Assembly: GCF_002422095.1 (NCBI RefSeq) | Contig: NZ_DITB01000006.1 | Span: forward strand, 1-21,372 | Length of the DNA stretch: 21,372 nt | Direction: 5' to 3' | Source: Flavobacterium sp. UBA6195 | GTDB taxonomy: Bacteria > Bacteroidota > Bacteroidia > Flavobacteriales > Flavobacteriaceae | Part shown: piece by piece, positions 15,300-21,372 of the stretch | Numbering within the stretch: position 1 is the stretch's first letter | How the letters are laid out: each line of letters begins with the position of its first letter | Translations under genes and position numbers: made by a program | Notes under the pieces: generated by a model | Seen by the model: the letters and a program-made list of their open reading frames with translations, nothing else | Database searches by the model: none | Told to the model about the DNA's origin: nothing

Positions 15300-16280
15300 A
15301 TGAAATATTTAGTAGTAGCAATTGTTTTATTTGGTTTTGTGAGTTGCCAAAAAGATAAAAAAGAGTATAAAGAAATTCAAGATGCAAATCCAACTTCACT
15401 TCAAAATGAAATTCATGAAGGCAAAAAACTTATGGAAACACATTGTTATTTGTGTCATAGTCCAAATGCTGCTGAAAATGAAGGAAGAATTGCGCCACCA
15501 ATGGTTGCTATTAAAGCAAGATATATCGACAAAGAAGGTTACAATAAAGAAGAGTTTGTAAAACATGTTACAGCATTTGTTGCCAATCCAACAGAAGATA
15601 AAGCACTTATGTATGGAGCCGTAAGAAAACATGGTGTTATGCCAAAACAAGCTTTTCCAGAAGGAAGTATTGAAAAAATTGCCGATTTTATGTTTGATTA
15701 CCAAATCGAAGAACCGAAATGGTTTAAAGCACATTGGGAAGGTCATGGCAATGAAAATTGGATACAATCAGGTAAAAAGTATGTGGAACCAAAAAAAGAG
15801 AAAACCTATGCAGATATTGGTTTAGAATATGCTTTGGGAACTAAAAAAATATTAGGTAAAAATTTGATGGAGTCTGTTCAAAAAAAAGGAACTCTAGAGG
15901 CTCTATCCTTTTGTAACATTCAAGCTATACCTTTAACAGACAGTATGTCAATTAAATTTAACGCTTCTATAAAACGTGTATCTGATAAAAATAGAAACCC
16001 AAATAATAAAGCGAATACTGAAGAATTGCAATATATTGCTCAATTCAAAAAAGAGTTAGCTGCCAAAAAAGAAATAAAACCCGTTGTAATAGAAAAAGGA
16101 AATAAAGTCCAATTTTATTATCCAATTGAAACCAACACTATGTGTTTGCAGTGTCATGGAAAACAAATTAAACCAGAAGTTTCAAAGCAAATTATGAAAT
16201 TATATCCAAAGGATTTAGCTATTGGTTATAATGAAAGCGAAGTTCGTGGTATTTGGAGTATTACTTTTGATAAAAAATAG
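15300..16280 (+). CDS. Dihaem lipoprotein: cytochrome c domain fused to DUF3365
   Basis: The protein is 326 aa. A lipoprotein signal ends at C16 (GFVSCQKDKK), so it is probably membrane-anchored on the periplasmic or outer side. A cytochrome c domain (about 35-135) carries CYLCH at 49-53, with a methionine ligand probably in HGVMPKQAFP (M114). A DUF3365 (Tll0287-like haem) domain follows at about 168-322 (YADIGLEYALGTKKILGKNL, LSFCNIQAIPLTD, then MCLQCHG with CxxCH at 282-286). Two c-type haems are therefore expected, and the protein is likely an electron carrier or redox/gas sensor. It opens an operon with the rhodanese (1-bp gap) and DUF6132 genes and lies behind an FNR/CRP-like operator, suggesting induction under low oxygen or nitrogen oxides. 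Physiological partner unknown. Confidence 0.9.
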   Translation: MKYLVVAIVLFGFVSCQKDKKEYKEIQDANPTSLQNEIHEGKKLMETHCYLCHSPNAAENEGRIAPPMVAIKARYIDKEGYNKEEFVKHVTAFVANPTEDKALMYGAVRKHGVMPKQAFPEGSIEKIADFMFDYQIEEPKWFKAHWEGHGNENWIQSGKKYVEPKKEKTYADIGLEYALGTKKILGKNLMESVQKKGTLEALSFCNIQAIPLTDSMSIKFNASIKRVSDKNRNPNNKANTEELQYIAQFKKELAAKKEIKPVVIEKGNKVQFYYPIETNTMCLQCHGKQIKPEVSKQIMKLYPKDLAIGYNESEVRGIWSITFDKK

Positions 16281-16281
16281 T

Positions 16282-16662
16282 ATGGAAAATACAATAAAAA
16301 TAAAAGAAGTTTGTCCAACAAGTACACAAGAATTAATTCAAAGAGGTTATTTACTTTTAGATATTAGAGAAGTTTCTGAAGTAGAACAATTATCTTTAGA
16401 TGTGCCAAGAATATTGCATATTCCAATGAGTTGTTTAGAAGACCGAATTCACGAACTTCCAAAAGACGAAAAAGTAATTGTAGTTTGCACAACTGGTGAA
16501 CGGAGTAGAAGAGTAGTTAGTTTTTTACAATATCATGGTTATACTAATTACATCAATATGAAAAAAGGTCTAGAAAAATGGGTGCAAAAAGGATTTCCAA
16601 CTAAAGGAGATGTTTCTCATATTCCTTCACATACATGTTGTAGAGATTCTCATTGTCATTAA
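16282..16662 (+). CDS. Single-domain rhodanese with a Cys/His tail
   Basis: The protein is 126 aa from ATG 16282, one base after the previous stop. The frame is open further upstream (ATG 16222), but that would overlap the dihaem gene by 59 bp and add an unrelated leader, so I reject it. The rhodanese fold shows LLLDIREVSEVEQ and the active-site loop CTTGERS with C69 (VIVVCTTGERSRR). It should carry sulfane sulfur as a Cys-persulfide and transfer it to thiols. The C-terminus is unusual: HIPSHTCCRDSHCH contains C119, C120, C125 and four histidines, enough to bind a metal such as copper or zinc. Given the copper-receptor operon nearby, copper handling is an attractive but unproven idea. It is cytoplasmic, as no signal peptide is seen. 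Confidence 0.9.
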   Translation: MENTIKIKEVCPTSTQELIQRGYLLLDIREVSEVEQLSLDVPRILHIPMSCLEDRIHELPKDEKVIVVCTTGERSRRVVSFLQYHGYTNYINMKKGLEKWVQKGFPTKGDVSHIPSHTCCRDSHCH

Positions 16663-16663
16663 T

Positions 16664-16867
16664 ATGAATAAAAAAGCATTTATTATTACAGGACTTGGAG
16701 TAGTCGTTGGGCTTATTGCAGGGTATATATATTATCAGCAGGTTGGTTGTGCATCTGGCACATGTGCTATTACTTCAAAACCATTAAATAGTACTTTATA
16801 TGGTGGTTTAATGGGCGGATTATTATTTAATTTATTTGCAACATCACCTAAAAAGAAAGAAAAATAA
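16664..16867 (+). CDS. DUF6132 family small membrane protein
   Basis: The protein is 67 aa from ATG 16664, one base after the rhodanese stop. Two membrane helices (about 5-24 and 48-62) flank a conserved extramembrane loop, GCASGTCAITSKP, with C29 and C34 followed by a YGGLMGGL turn. This pattern matches what I know as DUF6132, small Bacteroidota proteins often placed next to rhodanese or thioredoxin genes. The paired cysteines suggest thiol redox or sulfur/metal transfer at the membrane, but no activity is established. An earlier in-frame ATG at 16610 lies inside the rhodanese gene and is unlikely. It is the last gene of the operon; the terminator follows 23 bp later. Confidence 0.82.
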   Translation: MNKKAFIITGLGVVVGLIAGYIYYQQVGCASGTCAITSKPLNSTLYGGLMGGLLFNLFATSPKKKEK

Positions 16868-16890
16868 ATAGTTTTTAGGATAGTATTATA

Positions 16891-16924
16891 AAAAAACCTC
16901 AAGTAGTTAAACTTGAGGTTTTTT
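16891..16924. terminator. Bidirectional terminator between convergent operons
   Basis: Perfect 14-base arms AAAAAACCTCAAGT (16891-16904) and ACTTGAGGTTTTTT (16911-16924) enclose loop AGTTAA. It ends both the DUF6132 operon (plus) and the lipoprotein gene (minus). Confidence 0.93.
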
Positions 16925-16944
16925 GCGATTTATTAAAATCTAAA

Positions 16945-17700
16945 TTAGTAAACAATCTTAACTTTAGAACAAGCACTATGTGCAAAATCTTTACTTGCTC
17001 CATCTACTACTTTTCCAGTTTCAACTTTTTTAGCAGCTACAGTGATGTAATATTCTGTTCCAGTTGTTAAATCGGTTGTAGGTCTTAACCATCCAGTTCC
17101 ACCATCTAAACTAATTGTGTATGTTGTTAAACTAGCATCTAATTTTGCCATTTTGAAAAGAGGTTTTGTACCTTCAATATCCAATTCTGTAAGTTTAATA
17201 CAGATTAAATCAGTGTTTGGAACGGCAGTCCAATCTAATTTTATTTTTTCTGGTTCTGTTACAGTTGCCGGAATTCTGGTTACTACTATTGGCAAGGCTA
17301 AACTGGTTTCTACATCAGTTAATTCATCAGTAACGGTTTTTTCATAACCATCGGCAAATTTCAATTTAAACGAGTAAGTTCCCATTGTAGGCTTAGTAGT
17401 AGTTGCAACTCCTTTTCCTGTTAAACTTCCTGGTCCAGCCCAAAACTCGTTTATTGGAAATTCTGTTCCATTAGGATCAGTAACAATACAACCTGAAGCA
17501 TTAACTGTATTTCCTCCTGCCATAAAAATTGGAATATATTTGATAGTTCCCATCATATCCAATTTTTTTAAAATTACATCGCCATAAGCGTCTTCGTGGG
17601 TTTCTACAGGTAATACCGAATTATCGTCGTCACATGAAGTGAATGTTGAAAATATTGTTGCTAATAAAGCGATTGCTAAAAATTTAATTCTATTTTTCAT
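16945..17700 (-). CDS. Surface-type lipoprotein encoded next to the copper receptor
   Basis: The protein is 251 aa. The lipoprotein signal ends at C23 (STFTSCDDDN). The acidic run right after the Cys resembles the lipoprotein export signal of Bacteroidota, so it may sit on the cell surface. The rest is beta-rich; residues about 135-251 look like a fibronectin type III-type fold (KIKLDWTAVPNTD, then TTGTEYYITVAAKK). A methionine-containing patch near the N-terminus (LDMMGTIKYIPIFMAGG) could contact copper. It starts 17 bp after the TonB receptor stop and is the third gene of a minus-strand operon. By position it may be a substrate-binding or lid partner of the receptor, as SusD-like lipoproteins are for SusC, although it is not SusD. 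No named family recognised. Confidence 0.8.
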   Translation of the reverse strand: MKNRIKFLAIALLATIFSTFTSCDDDNSVLPVETHEDAYGDVILKKLDMMGTIKYIPIFMAGGNTVNASGCIVTDPNGTEFPINEFWAGPGSLTGKGVATTTKPTMGTYSFKLKFADGYEKTVTDELTDVETSLALPIVVTRIPATVTEPEKIKLDWTAVPNTDLICIKLTELDIEGTKPLFKMAKLDASLTTYTISLDGGTGWLRPTTDLTTGTEYYITVAAKKVETGKVVDGASKDFAHSACSKVKIVY

Positions 17701-17717
17701 TTTATTTAAATTATGTG

Positions 17718-19820
17718 TTAAAAATTATACTTGGCAAAAAAGCTAAAGTTTCTGCCGGGTTCATGGATTCTATATCCATTATTTAGGTCTGCATTTTTGA
17801 ATGAAAAACTCAAATGTGAATAATATCCTTCATCAAAAATATTTAAAATAGTTCCTCCTAATGTTACGTTTTTTAAAGGTTTGTATCCAATTCTGAAATC
17901 AAAAACTTCATAACCTGGTGTTGCTGTTTCTGCAAAACTTGGAGCAAAATCATTTTGATCTGCTACAATTTCAGTGCGTAAACTCAACCAATATTTTGTT
18001 TTTTCAAACTTTAATTCGTTTCGAATTGCCATTGGAAATACCTGAGCTAATGGTTCTTTTAATGATAAATTTCGAGCTTTGGTATAAGAAATATTTGTAT
18101 TAAAACTTAAATTTTCTATTATTTTCCAATTTACAAAAGCTTCAAAGCCATATTGATACGCGTTTACATTTAAAAATTGTTTTGGTGCCATTGGTGCGGC
18201 TCCACCACAAGAGGTTCCGCCTGTTAACGAGGGGCTTAAAACGCCCGTAATATAATTATCCATATACGAAAAGAAAGCACTTGTCCCAATAGTAAATTGC
18301 TTCATTTTTTTTGAAATAGACCATTCGGTTTGGTAATTAACTTCTGGTTTTAAATCAGGATTTCCTATGTATTGACGCGAATCTGAACCAATTTCAAAAC
18401 GATAAATATAGCGTTCTAACATTGATGCTGTTCTAACACCTCGACCAAATGAGAGTTGAGAATTCCAACCTTTTTTATTGAATTTTAAGCCTGCATGACC
18501 TGCAAAAGTAACATCTGTTTTGTCAGAAACATTTCCATAAATGGCTAAAAAACCAGGATCAAGACTTTCAATTTTTGCGGATACATAATCCATTCTTACT
18601 CCAGCTGTTATTGCTAAATTTGAATTGATTAAGTAATTAATTTCGGTAAAAGCTCCAAAATCTGTAGTAGTGGCGTCTTGCCAAACTTCTGCAATAGTGG
18701 TTGTTGGAATAGCAAAAGGTTCGCCTGTGTTAGGATTAATATTTGCTGTAACCGATTTTTTCCCTTCTCTGTAAATATTGTCTAAGTCGAAACCATAAAA
18801 CACATTCAATTTTTCGTTTGGTTGGTGTTCGATTTCGAATCTTCCTCCATAGGAATTTGAAGTTACAGGTGTTCGTGCATCAGTAGCGGGATAATTTGGT
18901 CTTGGGTCATCTAAATCAAAACCATTGGTCATTAAATGATCTACAAATGTGTAATAGGATTTGAATGAAATATTCTTGATGTTTTCAGAAACAGATTTCC
19001 ATTTATAATCCAATCCTAAGCTATAACTATCATCAAAAGGAGAATCCATGGGCAAACCTGTATGAATAATTTGGTCGCCAAACTTTTGTCTCCAATCCAA
19101 CCTAATCGTTTGGTTATCTGTAAAGTTGTAACCAGCTTTTGCCGAATAGCTTTTGGTTATAAACCCAGATGGTGTTTCAACTCCATTTCCGTCTTTGTAA
19201 TCACCATATTCTCTATATTCGCCATTTACTGTAAGGTTGAATTTATTTTTTACATATTGTAATTCAGCTCTCGAAGCACTATTGTTTCCATTTGTTTCAA
19301 ATCCGCTTTGTATTTCGCCAAATAATCCATTATCTGTATGAATTTCAGGTGTTGTCACAATGTTTACAATTCCTCCAAAAGTTTGTCCATAACGTGTTGT
19401 GAAAGGACCTTTAATGACTTCAATTTTACGAACTTCTTCTGGGATTATATGTGCTGTGATTGGATCCATTCTATTCGGACAAGCGTGCACGTATTTTCCT
19501 CCAGCATCATATTTGATGTTCATTTGTTCATATTTGAAGGCTCGCAAAGATGGTTCAGAAGCAATAGCACTTCGTTTTTGGATACTAAAACCTGGAATAT
19601 CTTTAAATAAATCAGTAGCAGTTCTGGGTTGACTATTTTTTTTAGCTTCATCAATCGCAATAACTGAATGAGAAATGTTTTTTAAAGGATTTTCAATTAA
19701 AATTATTTCATCTAAATAGGTTATTTTTAAAGAATCTTTTATTACTTCTGGATCATTATTTTCTTGGGAATACAACATAGCAGAAGACCATAGTAATCCG
19801 ATAATGACTATTTTTTTCAT
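17718..19820 (-). CDS. TonB-dependent outer-membrane receptor, OprC/NosA-like, probable copper importer
   Basis: The protein is 700 aa. The signal peptide ends near residue 19 (LYSQ), and the plug domain covers about 38-158 (ATDLFKDIPGFSIQKR, then IEVIKGPFTTRYGQTFGGIVNIVT). A beta-barrel fills the rest, ending in Phe (FSFFAKYNF). There is no CarboxypepD_reg extension. The plug has CPNRMDP with C114 and M118, and a barrel loop has HLM with H295 and M297 (FVDHLMTNGFD). In OprC of Pseudomonas aeruginosa, copper is bound by a CxxxM-HxM site (Cys143, Met147, His323, Met325, from memory); the Cys-to-His distance is 180 there and 181 here. The context agrees: a small Cys protein upstream (29-bp gap), a lipoprotein downstream and an FNR/CRP-like operator. 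NosA, a relative, supplies copper for nitrous oxide reductase. Copper specificity is strongly suggested but inferred. Confidence 0.9.
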   Translation of the reverse strand: MKKIVIIGLLWSSAMLYSQENNDPEVIKDSLKITYLDEIILIENPLKNISHSVIAIDEAKKNSQPRTATDLFKDIPGFSIQKRSAIASEPSLRAFKYEQMNIKYDAGGKYVHACPNRMDPITAHIIPEEVRKIEVIKGPFTTRYGQTFGGIVNIVTTPEIHTDNGLFGEIQSGFETNGNNSASRAELQYVKNKFNLTVNGEYREYGDYKDGNGVETPSGFITKSYSAKAGYNFTDNQTIRLDWRQKFGDQIIHTGLPMDSPFDDSYSLGLDYKWKSVSENIKNISFKSYYTFVDHLMTNGFDLDDPRPNYPATDARTPVTSNSYGGRFEIEHQPNEKLNVFYGFDLDNIYREGKKSVTANINPNTGEPFAIPTTTIAEVWQDATTTDFGAFTEINYLINSNLAITAGVRMDYVSAKIESLDPGFLAIYGNVSDKTDVTFAGHAGLKFNKKGWNSQLSFGRGVRTASMLERYIYRFEIGSDSRQYIGNPDLKPEVNYQTEWSISKKMKQFTIGTSAFFSYMDNYITGVLSPSLTGGTSCGGAAPMAPKQFLNVNAYQYGFEAFVNWKIIENLSFNTNISYTKARNLSLKEPLAQVFPMAIRNELKFEKTKYWLSLRTEIVADQNDFAPSFAETATPGYEVFDFRIGYKPLKNVTLGGTILNIFDEGYYSHLSFSFKNADLNNGYRIHEPGRNFSFFAKYNF

Positions 19821-19849
19821 TTTATTTTACTGTTTAAATTAATTTGTAA

Positions 19850-20260
19850 TTAAGCTATAAACAGTATGTTTTGTGGAGGATGAAAAGACGAATTTGTAAA
19901 TAAGTCGCAATACAAATTCGCATAATTAGAATTAATAATTTTATTTAAAAAACAAAAATCCGAAGGAAATTGATACAATGTAACTGCTTCAAAAAATAAA
20001 ATTTCAGCTTGATAATTAGTGTTTTGTTTTTGTTCGGAATTAACAGGTTTGTTGGTTTCTGAAGTTTTTGCTAATTCGTTTTTTAAATGACATTTACCAT
20101 TACATTTTAGCGCAGGTTTATCGATATTTTTACAATATTTTTCTGTAAATGCTTTGTTGTTTGTAGTGTATTCATAAACCAAATAAGAAAACTTCAATGA
20201 TTGAGAAAACATTGATAATATCAGTAATGTAGTAATGTAATATTTGATAGTTGTTTTCAA
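19850..20260 (-). CDS. Small exported Cys protein (CNGKC) leading the copper-receptor operon
   Basis: The protein is 136 aa. Residues about 7-25 form a hydrophobic signal or anchor. The mature part has C43, then CNGKCH (C53, C57, H58) and KNELAK, and ends with FHPPQNILFIA. Similar small Bacteroidota proteins with a CxGxC motif and a terminal HPP occur, in my recollection, just upstream of metal-related TonB receptors or efflux genes. They have no assigned function; a metallochaperone or metal sensor would fit. The frame has no ATG at its head: TTG 20260-20258 is the likely start, with an in-frame stop 24 bp upstream. It is the first gene of the minus-strand operon and lies about 26 nt behind a start site predicted from TAATTTTG (20299-20292). 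Confidence 0.78.
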   Translation of the reverse strand: MKTTIKYYITTLLILSMFSQSLKFSYLVYEYTTNNKAFTEKYCKNIDKPALKCNGKCHLKNELAKTSETNKPVNSEQKQNTNYQAEILFFEAVTLYQFPSDFCFLNKIINSNYANLYCDLFTNSSFHPPQNILFIA

Positions 20261-20291
20261 ATGAATTGAATATAAACTCCATTATTTTCAT

Positions 20292-20364
20292 CAAAATTAA
20301 ATCATGTATTTTACATAGTTTGTAATATTTGTTACAGTGAATTGCAGAAATACTAATAATTTTA
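20292..20364. promoter_or_regulatory. Divergent promoter pair sharing one FNR/CRP-like operator
   Basis: TGTAAT-ATTT-GTTACA (20321-20336) differs from the palindrome at 15237 by one arm base. On the minus strand TAATTTTG (20299-20292) is a perfect TAnnTTTG and starts 29.5 bp from the operator centre. On the plus strand TAATTTTA (20357-20364) matches 7 of 8 positions and starts 28.5 bp from it. One bound regulator could activate both the copper-receptor operon and the DUF2892/thioredoxin operon. Confidence 0.6.
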
Positions 20365-20382
20365 CTTAAAAATAAATCATCA

Positions 20383-20574
20383 ATGAAGAAGTTGTTATTC
20401 ACCAATTGGCATCTAATGAGATGGATAAGATTGATTTTCTCTGTCGGAATTGCCTATCATGCTATTGCTACAAATCAATATTTTTTCTTGCTTTTTGCCA
20501 CATTTTTTTTAATTCAAGCCGTTTTTGATACAGGTTGTGGTGCACAAGGTTGTCAAATTCCTAAAACAAAATAA
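20383..20574 (+). CDS. DUF2892/YgaP-type small membrane protein
   Basis: The protein is 63 aa. A short basic, aromatic N-terminus (FTNWHLMRWIR) precedes two hydrophobic stretches (about 15-29 and 32-49). It ends in TGCGAQGCQIP with C52 and C57. This layout matches DUF2892, the transmembrane part of E. coli YgaP, which there is fused to a rhodanese domain. Here the rhodanese is a separate gene in the operon that starts at 15300 and has the same kind of operator. The cysteine pair at the membrane end may take part in thiol or persulfide relay with the thioredoxin encoded 2 bp downstream. Role inferred; family assignment is good. Confidence 0.82.
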   Translation: MKKLLFTNWHLMRWIRLIFSVGIAYHAIATNQYFFLLFATFFLIQAVFDTGCGAQGCQIPKTK

Positions 20575-20576
20575 AT

Positions 20577-20879
20577 ATGGAAAAAGCTATTCAAAATAGT
20601 ATCAACTCAAATGAAGCAGTTTTAATAAATTTTAAAACAAACGAGTGTAATCCATGTCAAATGATGACACCAACATTACAACAAGTTAAAAATGCAATAG
20701 GAAATAGAGTTTTAGTTTATAATTTAGATGTAAATGAAGCGCCAAATCTTGCTGAAAAATATCAAATTACAACTTTACCAATGTTGGTTTTATTTTTTGA
20801 AGGGCAAATAGTTTGGCAAACTAAAGCAGTTTTATCAAAAGAAGAAATAATAAAAAATGTTCTAGACCATTCGCAATAA
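20577..20879 (+). CDS. Thioredoxin family protein
   Basis: The protein is 100 aa, a minimal thioredoxin without signal peptide, so cytoplasmic. The active site is ECNPCQMM (C24, C27), with CNPC in place of the classical CGPC and Glu instead of Trp before it. The cis-proline loop TLPML (P68) and the core strand VYNLDVNEAPNLAEKY are present. The altered CxxC suggests a specialised partner, not general thioredoxin duty. Its start lies 2 bp after the DUF2892 stop, so the two are one operon. Together with the rhodanese and DUF6132 genes it points to thiol or sulfur chemistry within the FNR/CRP-like regulon. Confidence 0.92.
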   Translation: MEKAIQNSINSNEAVLINFKTNECNPCQMMTPTLQQVKNAIGNRVLVYNLDVNEAPNLAEKYQITTLPMLVLFFEGQIVWQTKAVLSKEEIIKNVLDHSQ

Positions 20880-20886
20880 TTTTTTG

Positions 20887-20894
20887 TAACTTTG
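20887..20894 (+). promoter_or_regulatory. Possible internal -7 box before the HPP-tail protein gene
   Basis: TAACTTTG matches TAnnTTTG and lies only 5 bp before ATG 20900. If used, the transcript would start at or next to that ATG, so it would be nearly leaderless, or translation would start at ATG 20906. No -33 element is evident. Confidence 0.35.
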
Positions 20895-20899
20895 TGAAA

Positions 20900-21220
20900 A
20901 TGAAAATGATTACTTACATACTTTTTGTTTACCTGATGGCACTTACTACTTTGCCGTCAGTTAGAGCTATGAAAATGTTTGTGAGTCAAGAATGTCAAAA
21001 TACTTGTCATAATGCTGAGGCATCAAATTCGGGTTGCGAAAAAGGTAAAGTAATCATGAATTTGAACTTTAGTCCAACGCAATTTGTCGCTGAAATTTCG
21101 CTTAAAGAAATCATTTTAATTCCCGACTTTTATACCGAAAAGGAAAAATCAAACTACGAAAAGATTTTCATCCCAAAATACCAATACTCTATCTGGCATC
21201 CGCCAAAATTTTTCATTTAA
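20900..21220 (+). CDS. Small exported Cys protein with HPP tail
   Basis: The protein is 106 aa from ATG 20900; GTG 20894 and ATG 20906 are in frame and possible. A signal peptide covers about 1-23 (ending SVRA). The mature chain starts MKMFVSQECQNTCHNAEASN with C32, C36 and C46, an arrangement that could bind a metal. It ends with YSIWHPPKFFI, the same HPP-plus-hydrophobic ending as the small protein at 19850-20260. I do not recognise a named family. It follows the thioredoxin gene by 20 bp and precedes a further secreted protein gene, so it may lead a second metal-related unit in the same way as its counterpart leads the TonB operon. Confidence 0.75.
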   Translation: MKMITYILFVYLMALTTLPSVRAMKMFVSQECQNTCHNAEASNSGCEKGKVIMNLNFSPTQFVAEISLKEIILIPDFYTEKEKSNYEKIFIPKYQYSIWHPPKFFI

Positions 21221-21243
21221 GAAATTTAAAAAGTTTATTTACG

Positions 21244-21263
21244 GTTCCTTTTTTGAAAGGAAC
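21244..21263. other. Short hairpin between the last two genes
   Basis: GTTCCTTT (21244-21251) and AAAGGAAC (21256-21263) pair around a 4-nt loop. No U run follows on the plus strand, so it is a weak terminator or attenuator, or an RNA-processing element. Confidence 0.4.
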
Positions 21264-21283
21264 TCAACTTATAATTTTATACA

Positions 21284-21372
21284 ATGAAAAAATATTTCAT
21301 CGTGTTATTATTGACTTTTTTGCAGTCATCAATAGCACAAACTACATTTGATTATGATGTAGTTTTAACTCC
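21284..21372 (+). CDS. Start of a secreted protein gene, cut by the right edge
   Basis: Twenty-nine codons are visible from ATG 21284. They give a signal peptide (MKKYFIVLLLTFLQSSIAQ) and the beginning of the mature protein (TTFDYDVVLT). The ending AQ is typical of flavobacterial type I signal peptides. Too little is present to name the family. It lies 63 bp after the HPP-tail gene on the same strand and may belong to the same unit. Confidence 0.7.
   Translation, partial: MKKYFIVLLLTFLQSSIAQTTFDYDVVLT

Noticed and set aside
16222..16281. Extended N-terminus of the rhodanese from ATG 16222
   Set aside because: It would overlap the DUF3365 domain coding sequence; ATG 16282 immediately follows the upstream stop and starts the normal rhodanese fold.
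16610..16663. Extended N-terminus of the DUF6132 gene from ATG 16610
   Set aside because: The extra 18 residues are read from within the rhodanese gene; ATG 16664 gives the family's normal length.
20172..20405. 77-aa minus-strand ORF starting inside the DUF2892 gene
   Set aside because: It crosses the shared operator and both promoters and overlaps the 136-aa gene in another frame.

Overview
The window looks like chromosomal DNA of a Bacteroidota (flavobacterial) bacterium. It is strongly AT-rich. Several genes are preceded by the Bacteroidota -7 promoter element TAnnTTTG instead of a TATAAT box. Signal peptides typically end in AQ, and there are secreted proteins with TSP3 calcium repeats, a surface-type lipoprotein (CDDDN after the lipobox), a TonB-dependent receptor, and the small families DUF6132 and DUF2892. 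I saw no tRNA, rRNA, CRISPR array or insertion sequence.

Layout. (1) 1-5300, minus strand: a histidine kinase and NarL/LuxR-type response regulator operon, followed by a second transcription unit with a truncated adhesin head (122 aa) and a large secreted TSP3/Ig-like protein that runs off the left edge. The upstream regions of both units carry the same arrangement of TTGTAGTACAA-type palindromes at matching distances from a -7 box. (2) 5488-6830: a conserved hypothetical gene (minus), a spacer with an 11-bp tandem repeat, and a small basic protein gene. (3) 6900-9900: a FabH-type ketoacyl synthase and argS, separated and flanked by degenerate 6-7 bp tandem arrays and a strong terminator. (4) 9932-14311: a three-gene set (SGNH protein, SGNH protein with an internal LysM, MBOAT acyltransferase) that looks like a cell-wall or glycan O-acylation system. 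(5) 14373-15074: a Prx6/archaeal-type peroxiredoxin (minus). (6) 15237-21372: three transcription units sharing a TGTAAy-N4-GTTACA operator. They are a dihaem lipoprotein (cytochrome c + DUF3365) with rhodanese and DUF6132 (plus); a small Cys protein with an OprC/NosA-like copper TonB receptor and a lipoprotein (minus); and a DUF2892 protein with thioredoxin and further genes (plus).

The most interesting parts are regions 6 and 1. In region 6 the same FNR/CRP-like palindrome sits about 29 bp upstream of three -7 boxes, one copy serving a divergent pair, and it links copper uptake (receptor with CxxxM and HxM motifs 181 residues apart), haem electron carriers and sulfur/thiol proteins. I infer a low-oxygen or nitrogen-oxide respiration accessory regulon, possibly serving nitrous oxide reductase, but no nos gene is visible here. 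In region 1 the matching promoters suggest that the two-component system controls itself and the adhesin genes.
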